In this document: positions 1-11,354 of the stretch, in pieces
How the letters are laid out: each line of letters starts with the position of its first letter
Numbering within the stretch: position 1 is the first letter of the stretch
DNA from: Hepatocystis sp. ex Piliocolobus tephrosceles
Taxonomy: Eukaryota; Apicomplexa; Aconoidasida; Haemosporida; Plasmodiidae
Assembly: GCA_902459845.2 (NCBI GenBank)
Contig: CABPSV020000194.1
Coordinates: 1-23,706 of the forward strand
DNA length: 23,706 nt
Direction of reading: 5' to 3'
Notes under the pieces: model-generated
Told to the model about the DNA's origin: nothing
Databases searched by the model: none
What the model saw: only the letters and a program-made list of their open reading frames with translations
Made by a program: the position numbers and the translations under genes

Positions 1-112
1 GGGTAAAAAAAAAAAAAAAAAAATTTCAGATGTGTAATGTAAAATATGTAAACGTTTTGTGTTATTATGCATAAAAGTACACAATACCGAGTTCGCTTTA
101 TATGCATGCATC

Positions 113-211
<99 letters not shown>

Positions 212-303
212 CCTTAATGTAAAAACATACACATGAAGCGCATTGTGTGAACACATATTATATGTAAAACTGTGCCAGTTTTATTTATTTTTATTTTTTT
301 TAC
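1..303 (-). other. Partial intron of the R1 gene, running off the window edge
   Basis: On the minus strand the donor GTAAAAAA starts at 303, and no acceptor followed by R1-like sequence appears before position 1, so the intron is longer than 303 bases. It holds two runs of 48 T (115-162 and 164-211) separated by one A, a perfect 7-bp hairpin (AAAACTG TGC CAGTTTT, 266-282) and the palindrome TGCATGCA at 103-110. The last is the published motif of one ApiAP2 factor (AP2-EXP), but one 8-mer inside an intron proves nothing about regulation. Confidence 0.8.
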
Positions 304-2538
304 CTGATCAATGAAGACTCCCCGGTCAGCAGCCATGTCAATTATACTTTTTTGCTTAATTTCCCAAACCGTTTTATATAGATCTTTCAAATCTTGTGGT
401 ATTTCACTAATATATTGTATACTTCCGTTATGTGCTATTAATTGTTGTTTCATATCTTCATCCCATAAGCCTCTTTCAAATAAATCTTTCAACAAATGTG
501 GATTAACTACGAAAAATTCTCCACTTAGTACTCTTCTATAATATATATTACTAGTATATGGTTCAAAAGATTCATTATTACCTAATATTTGAGATGTAGA
601 TGCAGTAGGCATAGGAGCTAAAAGTAATGAATTTCTAAGACCATGTGTTTTAATTTTTTCTTTTAATACATCCCAATTCCAATATTTATTATCTACTTTA
701 ACATTCCACATATCAAATTGTAAAATACCTTTACTTGCTGGACTTCCTTGAAATGTTTCATATGGTCCTGAAACTTGTGCCAATTCTGTTGACATTTCTA
801 AAGCAGCATAATACATAGTTTCGAATATTCTTTTATTTAATTCTTTAGCTTCATCTGATTCATATGGATATCTTAATAACATAAAAGTATCAGCTAAACC
901 TTGAACACCTATACCTATAGGTCTATGTCTTTTATTTGATGTTTCAGCTTCTTTAACTGGATAATAATTACGTTCAATTATTTTATCTAAATTTCTTGTA
1001 ATAATTTTTGTAATATCATATAATTTTTTAAAATTAAATACTCCTTTGTCTGTATCTACAAATTTACACAATGCAATAGATGCCAAGTTACAAACAGCTA
1101 CTTCATTTGGGGCAGTATATTCAACAATTTCGCAACATAAATTACTACATTTTATTGTACCCAGATTTTTTTGATTTGATTTGGAATTACATGCATCTTT
1201 ATATAACATATATGGTACACCTGTTTCTATTTGAGATTGTAAAATTGCAAACCATAAATCTTGTGCTTGTATTGTTTTTTTTCCTAAATTTTCTTCTTCA
1301 TATTTTATATATAATTTTTCAAATTCTTCACCATATGTTTCACTTAATCCTGGACATTCGTTTGGACACATTAAAGTCCAAGTTTTATTTGCTTTTACTC
1401 TTTTCATAAATAAATCAGGTATCCAAATTGCATAAAATAAATCTCTTGCTCTTAATTCTTCTTTACCATGATTTTTTCTTAAATCTAAAAATTCGAATAT
1501 ATCTGTATGCCATGGTTCTATATATACTGCAAATGAACCTTTTCTTTTTCCTCCTCCTTGATCTACGTATCTAGCAGTATCATTAAACACACGTAACATT
1601 GGTACTAAACCATTAGATATACCATTTGTTCCTCGTATATATGAATTTTGTCCACGAATATCTTGTACAGCTATACCTATTCCACCTGCTGTTTTACTTA
1701 TTAAAGCACATTGTTTTAAAGTTTCAAATATACCTTCTATTGAATCAGATTTCATTGATAATAAAAAACAAGAAGACATTTGTGGTCTAGGTGTACCAGA
1801 GTTAAATAAAGTTGGTGTTGCATGAGTAAAATATTTTTTTGACATTAAGTGATACGTTTCTAAAGCTTTTTCCAAATCATCAATATGTATACCTATAGAA
1901 ACTCTCATTAACATATGTTGTGGTCTTTCTACTATTTTATTTTGTATACGTAACAAATAAGATCTTTCTAATGTTTTAAATCCAAAATAATCATAATTAA
2001 AATCTCTTTTATAATCAATTTCTTTATTTAAACGATCTTTATGCTGCATTATAAAATCATATACTTCTTTACTTATTAAACTTGCTGGTCTACCTCTTAT
2101 ATCTTTAAATTTATATAATAATTCTGCAACTTCTCCTATATCATCACTCGTATTTTTATGTAAATTATCAGTTGTTATACGTGCAGCTAAAACAGAAAAA
2201 TCAGGATGTGTAGTAGCCATATATGCACAAGTTTGAGCTGCTAATTCATCTAATTCACATGTCTTTATTCCACTATACATACCATTTATTACTCCTTGGG
2301 TTACTCTTGCTGGATCTACCAACTCATGAAGTCCATCAGATAATCTTTGTATTCTTTTTAATATACGATCAAAAGATATATCTTCTTCTTCTCCTTTTCT
2401 ATTTAATACATACATAGTTTGTATTGGTTTTCCTGAAGGGGTCCTTTTTATCCCATCATCCAACATCCTTGCAGACATTACTTTTTTTATTTCTCCACCT
2501 TCACTTGGTACTGTTTCTTTTTTTGTATCATCTGTCAT
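304..2538 (-). CDS. RNR1: Ribonucleoside-diphosphate reductase large subunit (R1), 5' and main exon; 3' end outside window
   Basis: Class I R1 reduces ribonucleoside diphosphates to deoxy forms in the cytosol, with the radical-bearing R2 subunit as partner. The exon encodes 745 residues from the ATG at 2538. Residues 42-130 form the ATP-cone (starts [11 protein letters not shown]), followed by the ten-stranded barrel. Visible catalytic residues are C257 (SSCFLL), N466, C468 and E470 (SNLCCE) and C483 (VCNLAS); they correspond to human C218, N427, C429, E431 and C444 with one constant offset of 39. The PMPTASTSQ motif is at 643-651. Compared with animal R1, which starts at the MHVIKRDG-like block, there is an N-terminal extension of about 40 polar residues. 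After Q745 the coding strand reads CAG then GTAAAAAAAA, a typical Plasmodium splice donor, and similarity stops there. The radical-transfer tyrosine pair (human Y737/Y738) and the C-terminal redox cysteines must be in a later exon beyond position 1. Reading on unspliced would give a stop at 214 and a nonsense tail. Confidence 0.96.
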
Positions 2539-2657
2539 TTTTGTAGGTACACGTGCGTATCAGTCAGTCAGTTATTCAGTAAATTCGTGTGTAAAATAAA
2601 CGAATTATATGTATATATATATACTTGTGGATATGTATTATATATAAAATACTGATC

Positions 2658-2708
<51 letters not shown>

Positions 2709-2783
2709 TGTCAAATTATATGTTTCTAAATGGTCAATATTAATGTATTTTGGGTTTTGTGAATGCGTAAAACTATGTTTGTC

Positions 2784-2819
<36 letters not shown>

Positions 2820-2990
2820 ATATAGGTGTATATATATATATAATGTAAAAACACTTTGTGTAGATATTAAATCATAACTGAAATAAATAATATTAAATTA
2901 AAAAAAAAAAAAAGTGTGTGTTATTTATGTGTGATGTTTGTATATATCTTTTTTTTTTTTTTTTTATATGCAGTTTTTATTTGAACATGA
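2539..2990 (-). promoter_or_regulatory. Probable 5' UTR and promoter region of R1
   Basis: This is the region upstream of the R1 ATG. Close to the start it has the palindrome CACGTG (2550-2555) and three to four CAGT units (2560-2580). Further out are a T run of about 48 (2660-2707) and an A run (2788-2817). No conserved promoter element can be recognised; the assignment rests on position only. Confidence 0.4.
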
Positions 2991-3215
2991 CGATAATATA
3001 ATATTTGACTTATTTTATTGATGTTTATTTGGTTTATTTTGTTAATGTTAATTTGCAAATAAATAAAAAAAAAAAAAAAAATAAACTAATAATATATGTG
3101 CATGCGTTTATTTAAATACTTTATTATATTAGTTTATATGTAGAGTAAAAAAAAAGAAAAAAGATGTTTTCTAATTCTTAAGCCTTATACTAAAATTTAG
3201 CGCATTTGTATATAA

Positions 3216-3385
3216 TTTACTTATTTTTATATTTATTTATATATTTATTTATATGCTTATTTAATTTATTTATATATTTATTTATATATTTATTTATATA
3301 TTTATTTTTATATTTATTTTTATATTTATTTATACATTTATTTATATGTTTATTTATATTTTATTTATATGTTTATTTATATTTT
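3216..3385. repeat. Degenerate TATTTAT tandem array
   Basis: About 170 bases of repeating TATTTATTTATA-type units with small substitutions (TTTA to TGTT, TTAT to TTTT). It stays open in one plus-strand frame only because the unit length is a multiple of four with no stop in that phase; the predicted product is Leu-Phe-Ile-Tyr low complexity and not credible as protein. Confidence 0.75.
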
Positions 3386-3458
3386 ACATTTTATGTGTGT
3401 GTGTCTTACAGTATTTTTTTCGCTTAACATAAAATCTCTCTTATTGATGTTTTATGCA

Positions 3459-3506
<48 letters not shown>

Positions 3507-3841
3507 TATTTCGCATAAACACAAATAATATAATATATATAATAAATTTTTATTTCCCCCAATTTATTAGACACATATATATATGTATATATACATATAT
3601 GTATTCATGCATATATAAAATTATGCATCTTCAATTATTAGACAGTTATCTAATATTTTACCTGAATTTATAGAGTCTTAAAAAAATGTAGCTAATATGT
3701 CTCTTTTAAATATACTTTCTTTTTTCGCTGTTATTTTATTAATATCTGTAGAAATCGTAAAAATATAAATATATAAATATATATGTATAATACATGCATT
3801 GAATTAATAAAACGGTAAACTATAAAAAAAAACTATTAAAA

Positions 3842-3883
<42 letters not shown>

Positions 3884-4374
3884 CTTACTTTCTTAGACAA
3901 CTAATTTTATTATAAAGGTATATATTCAAAATCTATAAGAAATATATAAAATTATCTTTTTCTTTTAAAACAATGTTAAATGGCTAGCCAAAAATAAATA
4001 AATATAAATAAAATATATTCGATAACTTTTGCTTAATAATATTTTATAAAAAGGACAAAATATATACATATGTATATATTATTTTTTATAATACTATTAC
4101 AATTATGTAATATATTTATTATATAATCTCCTTAAGTTTATTTTTTTTTTAAACGCAAGTTGTATATTTTATTAAGAGTCAACATGTAAGGGACTATTCA
4201 CATTTCTTATAATGTAAATTGTAATTTATTGTATGAATAATTATATATATAAACAAATGTATATGTATAAGTATGTATGTATGTATGTATGTATGTAGAG
4301 AGTAAAATGTTTTTTTTTACCATATACCCTACTTATTTTAATAATAAGTCATAATGTGAGTTTTTTAAAAAAAT

Positions 4375-4409
<35 letters not shown>

Positions 4410-4935
4410 CACAAACATATATACATTAACATATTATATGTATTTATGTATAAGTATGTAATGATGTGAACAAAGCATACATTGTGATATATATAACTTT
4501 TAATCTGTAATCGTTAAAAATATATATATATATATATATATATAACTTGTCTAAGAGCCTTATAAAACAAATTAACAATTGTATAAAAAAAAAAAAAAAA
4601 AAATGTAAAATAAAAAAAATAAGTAGCACTTAAAAAATAATAGACAATTTGATTAACTTAAACACAAAAATAAATAACTTCAAATGTCATTACATATATA
4701 TTTAAATATATGGAAATGTTATGAATATTTTTTATATTTTTAATGTGTACAATAACAACAAAACAAAAAACAAAAAACAAAAAAAAAAATATAAAAAAAA
4801 AATAAATGATTTACTAACCAAACGAATAAAGAATATATTGTTCAAACAATATAATTGTTTTATAATTAATACAAAAATATTGTGAAGTGATGTAAAAAAA
4901 AAATATTTAATAAATCAAATAACAAGTGATTAAAT

Positions 4936-4988
4936 AAATGATTTAATAAATTATTTAATATGTTATTTAATAGGTGATTTAATAAATT

Positions 4989-4994
<6 letters not shown>
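4936..4994. repeat. Direct repeat of 19 bp, 36 bp apart
   Basis: GATTTAATAAATTATTTAA occurs at 4940-4958 and again at 4976-4994, with related TTATTTAATA sequence between. This looks like two copies of a 36-bp tandem unit followed directly by an A run. Confidence 0.7.
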
Positions 4995-5025
<31 letters not shown>

Positions 5026-5077
5026 CAAATGGAGCAAATGATTGAAATATATATAAATGTACATGTACTTATATAGG

Positions 5078-5110
<33 letters not shown>

Positions 5111-5135
5111 TTGTATACAAAAAAAATACGTTGAA

Positions 5136-5182
<47 letters not shown>

Positions 5183-6323
5183 TTATAACGTTTCAAAAAA
5201 AATATATGTTATTTTATTTTTACTAGCTTATTATAATCTCTTCATATAAATAAAAAAGAAGGTATGATTTATTGTTTCTTTATTGTTACATATTCATGCA
5301 CGTTACCTTTAATAAAAAAAAATGAGCATGTTTTGTGATAAAATATTAAACCGCTGTTTATGTTATAATTATTATTAAGAAGTTAAATGTATATAAGAAC
5401 ATAATTATGTAAAAATATATATTAACTATAAAACAGTGTAAACTTAAACATTATATGTTCCTATAAATGTTTAAAATATACAGAAAGACAACTTACTCGT
5501 AATATGATAAAAAAATAATAATACGTATAATGAAAAAGTGAGCAGAGAAAAAAATTCTTGATAAGAAAAAAAACAAAAACAAAAAAAAAAATAAAAAAAA
5601 AAACGAGATAATATATATATGTAACACTAATATGTATTTATGTTTATGTGATAAAATTTGTATGAATTAAAAAAAAATAAAATATGCAAGTACGCATATA
5701 TATTAACATACCTAAGCAAGTTGATATATTTAAGTTATATATTTTTTTGGCAGGTGCATTACTTTTAAAATAAACCGAAATGTATAAAAAAATTAACATG
5801 TATAAGCAAAGTGCACTTGTTTGTATGTATGTATGTATACATACATATATAAATATATAAATATATATGTATACATGTGTGTTTGTATATTTGTATACAT
5901 GCATACACACATTCATGTGTCTAAGCGCTAATATTCGTGTGCACAATTTTTGTCTATTTAACTATCATATATGTATATGTGCATATATATACACTAACAT
6001 ATATAATATACTTTAACAAAATAGTTATATAATAGTTCAAGTAAACTATATGAAATAAAAATAGCTCGACAATGCACTATTTATTACTAATAGCAATATT
6101 TATAGCAATAAAAGCAAATTAGCTAAGTTTAATTATGTTTTTATTTTTACTTCCTGCGTTTCTTATTTTTTTTTTAAATATATGTGAACTATAATTTATA
6201 AATGTATATATATATATATATATATGTTTAATTTTCTCTTAATTTAGTAATAAGTATGAAAAAAAAAATTAAAAATGAAAGGTAAAATAGAATTGGTCGA
6301 GAAATTATATCACGAATTCTCCA

Positions 6324-6356
<33 letters not shown>

Positions 6357-7686
6357 ATTGCACTTTTAAATGATATCATATATAAAAATATATAAATACA
6401 TATTCATATATACATATTGCTTATATATAAATATATATATTGTTGAAAACATTTTACAATTTTTTGTAAAAACATATATTGTATATTTTCAATTTATATT
6501 ATTTTTGCCATTTTTCTTTTTTTAAATTTTTAAAAAAAAATTTTAATAAATGAGCTCAATTTAAAATATACTCATATTTTAAATGTTTATTAATGTTACA
6601 AAAAAAAAAATATATCAAGAAATAATGTTTTTAAAGTTTAATAGTTACTCATTAACATGTACTATGTATTAAATATAAAATAACGAATGTAAAAATATGT
6701 ATATATATTACACATCATGTAATATACTCTCTTTTTAAACTTAAATATGTATTAAAATTAATTTATTTTTATATACGTGCCAACTCACATTTAAGGTGGA
6801 TTAATATTGAATAAACAAAAAAAAAAAAAAATGGAAAAATAAGGAAAATCGCAAAAAAGCAAAAAAAAAATGATAAGACAACAAAAAAAAAAAGGGATAA
6901 AAAATTGTTAATAAAAATGTATGTGTTATAGTGGTTATAATTAATGTAGATTAAATCTCTATATTTTTCTTTATTTTACAATGTTTTATGAATTTTACTT
7001 TTATTATTTTTATAAAAACGAAAGCATTGTTGCACAAAAAAAAAAAAAAAAAAAAAAAAAAAATGTTCAAAATAATGTAATGAAACTGACTTAAATAAAA
7101 AACAAACAACATCAATATTTATTTAATTTAAAAAAAATTGAAGTACACACAAGTTTCAACAAATAAAAAGGAAGCTTACGTAACTCTTGAGCAGTTGTGA
7201 GAAAAAAAAAAAAATGTACATGTCTATATATATTTAAGAATAAGTGCATGTACGTTCTTTTCAAATTGTAATTTGTTTCTTATAATATCAATTTCCAAAT
7301 AAGTCTCTATTTTATGTATGTTATTACAAAAAAAAAAAAATAAAAAAAAAAACATGTGTAATGGAAAATTCAAAACACATTTTTAAAATTGTTTGTACAA
7401 AAAGCAACAAAACATAAAAAATAAAAATTAAAATGTAACAAGTTAAAAAAAAAAAAAAATCAACGAAAGAAACTGTGGTATTTGATAATAAAAAAAAGCA
7501 TGTCCATTTTTTTACGCATATATATGTATATTACACATATTGAAAGCTCGGAACGAAATTTAATAAAATGAATAAAAAATTAAAATATTAAAACTTTTTT
7601 AAAACTAAAAATGAAAACTGTTTAGCGAAAGGTACAGATCCAAAAAATTATATTTACTCATACATAAGAACGTACATAATATATGG

Positions 7687-7728
<42 letters not shown>

Positions 7729-7888
7729 CCTTAAAGTTTTATTTTATTTTAAAACATAACTATTTCAATTTTATTGTATTATCTTTATAAAAATGTTCTC
7801 ATTTTTTTGATATACATTCAACAACTTGGTAACTATTAACAAAAAAAATTAAATAAATAAAAAAAAGCCTTATTGTGTGTAATCATAT

Positions 7889-8625
7889 TTACGAACATAT
7901 ATTTTTTTTTTTTTTATATATGTCATACAACTCCTTAGCCTCGATTGTATCATAAGGACTAATAAGACCATAAATGTTTTCATTCTGTAGTAAACTTTTT
8001 TTTTTTTTTTTTAATTTTTTTTTTTTTTTTTTCATTTTATTTTTGTTTTCATCTACATAAAAATTTGTTTTTTTATACACTATCGTATTGTTACATCTAT
8101 TGCTATCGTATTTTTTCGATTGTATTTTTTTGCACTTGCACGTCCTACAACTGTGTATCTTGTTGAAATTATTGATTAAGTTTAGCTCTTCCTACATAAA
8201 ACATATGTATATATATAATATATATATAATGTATAAATTTGTAAATGCCACCGTGTATAGGTATTGTTATGTGATATGTGATATAAATGTAAAATAAATA
8301 AATTGAAGAATAAAAGAAGCACGACGCATCAAAAAAAAAAAAAAAAAAAAAAAAAAAAACACATATATGTTCATATATTCACGTGATAAACCCAATTGTT
8401 AATATAAGTATTTGATAATACTAACACATGTTTACTCAATGAGTTATAAAAACTAACCTTATCATCTACAAAGCAACATTTTACGCATCTTGTTAAAATG
8501 TTAATATTTTTCAAGTAGTTAAGATTTTCTATAAGTGCTCTGAAAAAAAAAAAAAAAAAAAGACCCAAGTTGGAATGGAAATATAGTGTTAAATACGTTT
8601 CACGTATATGCTTGCATAAAAAAAA

Positions 8626-8665
<40 letters not shown>

Positions 8666-8942
8666 TATCTTTAAACCATATTTTAAAAAAAGCTTAATAA
8701 ATTTAAAAGAGTAGAAAAAAAATTACATAATGTTACTAAAGAAACCATCAGTACGTTTCACAATATTATTAAAAACACTATTATGTTGTTCTATGTTTTT
8801 ATTATAAGCATCTAATTTTTTTTTTAAGTTTTCAATTCGCTCTCTTTGTTCTAATAACTGAATATTATAGAGACTACACATATATTCAACTCCCACACAC
8901 CTCCTTACCGTTGAATTCATCTGCACATAATAATAAAAAAAA

Positions 8943-8980
<38 letters not shown>

Positions 8981-9183
8981 ATTAAAGAACAATTAAAAAG
9001 AAAAAAAATAATAATTTGAAGTATCTTATATTAACAGTAGTGATTGTGATCACATATGTGTGTTATATGCACATAAGTGTGTATGTATATCCTTTTTGTT
9101 TTTCTTTTTTTTTTTTTTTTTTTTGTAAAAAACGAACAATTAACATAATATACACTTCATACCTGTTTATACTCATTTTCCAT
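7889..9183 (-). CDS. Spliced gene for a small SNARE-like coiled-coil protein with cysteine clusters
   Basis: Minus-strand model join(9163-9183, 8727-8920, 8458-8539, 7889-8191), 199 residues. Each intron is GT...AG and phases agree: CAG/GTATGA to GTGCAG (phase 0), AT/GTAATT to a T run then CAG (phase 2), AAG/GTTAGT to TGTAG (phase 0). An in-frame TAA lies 30 bases before the ATG at 9183. Residues about 15-65 form a coiled coil with Q32 (LLEQRERI) at the centre. Hydrophobic positions at -17, -14, -10, -7, -3 and +4, +7, +11, +14, +18, +25, +28 follow SNARE layers -5 to +8; only H53 (+6) breaks the pattern. Then come C90-x2-C93-C94 and C114-x2-C117-x-C119, a Lys-rich stretch encoded by poly-A and a short tail. 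There is no transmembrane segment. A Q-SNARE helix anchored by palmitoylated cysteines (SNAP-25 style) is one reading, a zinc-binding coiled-coil protein another. Function is inferred, not recognised. Confidence 0.6.
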
Positions 9184-9344
9184 TTTTGCGTTTAAAGCTT
9201 TTTGATAATATTAAAAAAAGTAAAAAATTATATATTTTAAAAAACATAAATAAAATAAAAATATATAAATAAAAAGTTTAGTTTTATTGTTTAATTTTAA
9301 AAAAATGACCAATCTTAATGTTTAAATCGTGTACATCTTAAAAT

Positions 9345-9545
9345 CTAAAAAAAAAAAAATAGCATAAAAAAAAAAAAAAACAGAATAAAAAAAAAATAGA
9401 ATAAAAAAAAAAATAGAATAAAAAAAATAATAGAATAAAAAAAATAATAGAATAACAAAATGAAATAGGACAAAAAAGTAAAATGTAACAAAAAAATAAA
9501 GTAAAATAGAAAAATAAAGTAGAACAAAAAAATTAGGTAGAATAA
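9345..9545. repeat. Degenerate ATAGAATAAAAAAA repeat inside a candidate intron
   Basis: About 200 bases of A-rich units separated by TAGAATA, TAGGACA or TAGAACA blocks, 15-20 bases apart. Two minus-strand frames are open through it as Phe/Leu/Tyr low complexity; these are artefacts of the repeat. Confidence 0.65.
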
Positions 9546-9610
9546 CGAAATAACCGAATAAAAAATAAAAATATATTTTTTTATGCAAAATATTTTTACA
9601 ACAGTAATAC

Positions 9611-9642
9611 CGAACATAACAGAATCATTACTTCTGATATTA
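9611..9642 (-). CDS. Candidate additional 5' exon (exon B) of the SNARE-like gene
   Basis: Minus strand: acceptor ACTACACAG, a 32-base exon reading T-AAT ATC AGA AGT AAT GAT TCT GTT ATG TTC-G, donor GTATTA. Joined to an acceptor at 9198-9199 (CAAAAAG, which lacks a pyrimidine tract) it would lead in frame into LNAK and then the MENEYKQ exon. Phases fit on both sides and the exon is richer in GC than its surroundings. If right, the protein starts upstream and M at 9183 is internal. The weak acceptor keeps this tentative. Confidence 0.3.
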
Positions 9643-10103
9643 CTGTGTAGTTAAAAAAAAAGAAAAAAAAAAAAAAAATGAAATAAGCATACATTTATTT
9701 GTATACATGTTTATATGTTTGAAGGGCGATAAAATATTTTAATATTTTTCACTTGATAAAAAACGATACCATTTTTAATTAGATTAATAGTTCAATGTAT
9801 TTTTAAAAATAAAAATACAATTAAATGTGCAAAATTGTTATAAATTGTTATAGTATTAAGGTGCAAAGGAAAAAAAAAATAACATATTTTTTTATTTTTT
9901 ACATTTTTTACATTTATTTATTTTGGTAACCATTAAAACATAATATATTTTTATATCTATTATGAACGTATGCATTGTTGTGTTTTCTAATTCTATGCTA
10001 TAAAATTGTAAAATATTACATCTATTATTATATATGTTTTGTGCGTCTGTGTTTCATGTGCTTATCCGTTTGTATTTTTTTTTATTTTTTTTTTTATTTT
10101 TTA

Positions 10104-10134
<31 letters not shown>

Positions 10135-10248
10135 TTTTGTATTGTTGTTTATTTTGATAAGTGTGCAACTAACAAATATCACCAAAAGATAAGTATAACT
10201 GTTTAATATATTTTTTATTATTTACTTTTTACACATATTCATGCACAC

Positions 10249-10283
10249 ATATCCACAACGGGGAACAACTCAGGGATAGCCAT
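10249..10283 (-). CDS. Candidate first exon (exon A) of the SNARE-like gene
   Basis: A short GC-rich island on the minus strand starts with ATG and reads MAIPELFPVVD-AT before a GTGTGC donor. Left unspliced it stops after three more codons. Spliced to exon B the frame is kept (VVD-I-NIRSNDSVMF), giving a six-exon model of 226 residues with exon B and an extended third exon (9163-9197). The donor is unusual for Plasmodium. A short upstream ORF in a 5' UTR is the alternative. Confidence 0.27.
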
Positions 10284-11354
10284 TGTAAATACAAAAAATT
10301 AGAATAATATATTAACATATATATTGTTATTATTAAAGTTTATTTAAAATAATACAATTTTCAACTTTGAAAAAGGTTAATATACATATGTACATTAATT
10401 TGTAGCTGTTGTTTTCATAATAATTTCGTTTGCTTAATATTTTTTAGATTTTAATACCAACAAAAAAAATATATATAAATATGTATATAATATATATTAT
10501 ATACATGTTCATTTATCCATCTACCTGTTTATTCAGATAAATTAGTTTTTATATATAACTTTTTTTTATTATTCATTTTTAACACGTAAAAAAAATAAAA
10601 AATAAGAACATCACTTAGGGAATTTATTTTGCTTTTAATTTGCCCTTTTCAATTTGTACTTTTTATTAGAAAGAATATTTATTTATGTATGATGTATGTA
10701 TGTAAGAAGGGTAAATATAAAGAATAAGAAAAAAAAAAAAAAAAAAAAAAAAAATTGAGCACTATTTTCAAATTAATTGTTCATTCCAAATTAAAAAAAA
10801 TATAGTAGCCAAAGTATCAGTACAATTAAAAAAAAAGTAATAATAATAAAAAATAAAAAAGAAATATTATTCTGATATTTGATCAACAATCAAATTGGTT
10901 TATTTTTATATTATTATATTATTATAATTTTTTTTTTTTTTTTACCGTTTTGAAAAAATAACTGAAGCAGTGTTACATAAAGATTATAAACATATATACA
11001 TAACTATATATATATATATATATATATATAAATATGTATACATGTATATGAATTAATCTACTCATTATTTTAAGTGTTTTTACAATTTATATTAATAATA
11101 TACTTAAAATCTTTTAATCTAAAAAGTAAACATTTTTAATTATTATTCTTGTCATTTTTAATAAATAAAAAAAAGGACATATATATATATATATATATAT
11201 GAGCACATATATATGAGTATATGTGGTTATATGGTTACAGTTTATTAGAATCTGACTAAACAGTAAAAAGTAATATAATTGTATAGATTTTTTTTTTTTT
11301 TTTTTTGTTTAAAGTTTAGTGTTTATAATTTTGTATGTTAATACAAACTTACCA
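10284..11354. promoter_or_regulatory. Divergent intergenic region upstream of the pantothenate kinase gene
   Basis: It lies between the possible 5' exon of the minus-strand gene and the plus-strand kinase gene and must hold the kinase promoter. It contains A and T runs (10731-10754, 10927-10943, 11288-11306) and TA microsatellites (about 11007-11030 and 11179-11200). No defined motif stands out. Confidence 0.45.

Larger units (their letters stand above)
2990..7888. other. Long intergenic desert without a supported gene
   Basis: Nearly 5 kb with no ORF of coding character on either strand; the open frames are homopolymer or microsatellite translations (poly-Phe, Leu-Tyr, Ile-Tyr). It contains TA microsatellites (about 3847-3878, 4518-4544, 7696-7724), GTAT repeats (4268-4297), a perfect 20-bp palindrome TATGTATGTATACATACATA (5828-5847) and an A run of 43 (5137-5179). 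I found no tRNA-like T-arm or cloverleaf. It separates the R1 5' end from the 3' end of the next minus-strand gene, so it holds the R1 promoter and that gene's terminator, but it is long for those roles alone. Confidence 0.7.

Noticed and set aside
311..541. Plus-strand ORF opposite R1 (also 1080-1409 and 2223-2417)
   Set aside because: Antisense shadows of the R1 exon; R1 matches its family along the whole length.
3206..3427. Plus-strand Leu/Tyr/Phe ORF
   Set aside because: Translation of a TATTTAT tandem array with no coding character.
2990..7888. Centromere in the long desert
   Set aside because: Length and AT content are suggestive, but the recognisable Plasmodium centromere core is larger and even more AT-rich, and nothing specific supports it here.
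9322..9617. Two overlapping Phe-rich minus-strand ORFs
   Set aside because: Homopolymer repeat translation; the region fits an intron. Only the first bases near 9611-9617 are kept as a candidate exon.
11319..11354. Extension of PanK2 upstream to 11319
   Set aside because: The codon at 11319 is GTG, not ATG; the first ATG in frame is 11355.
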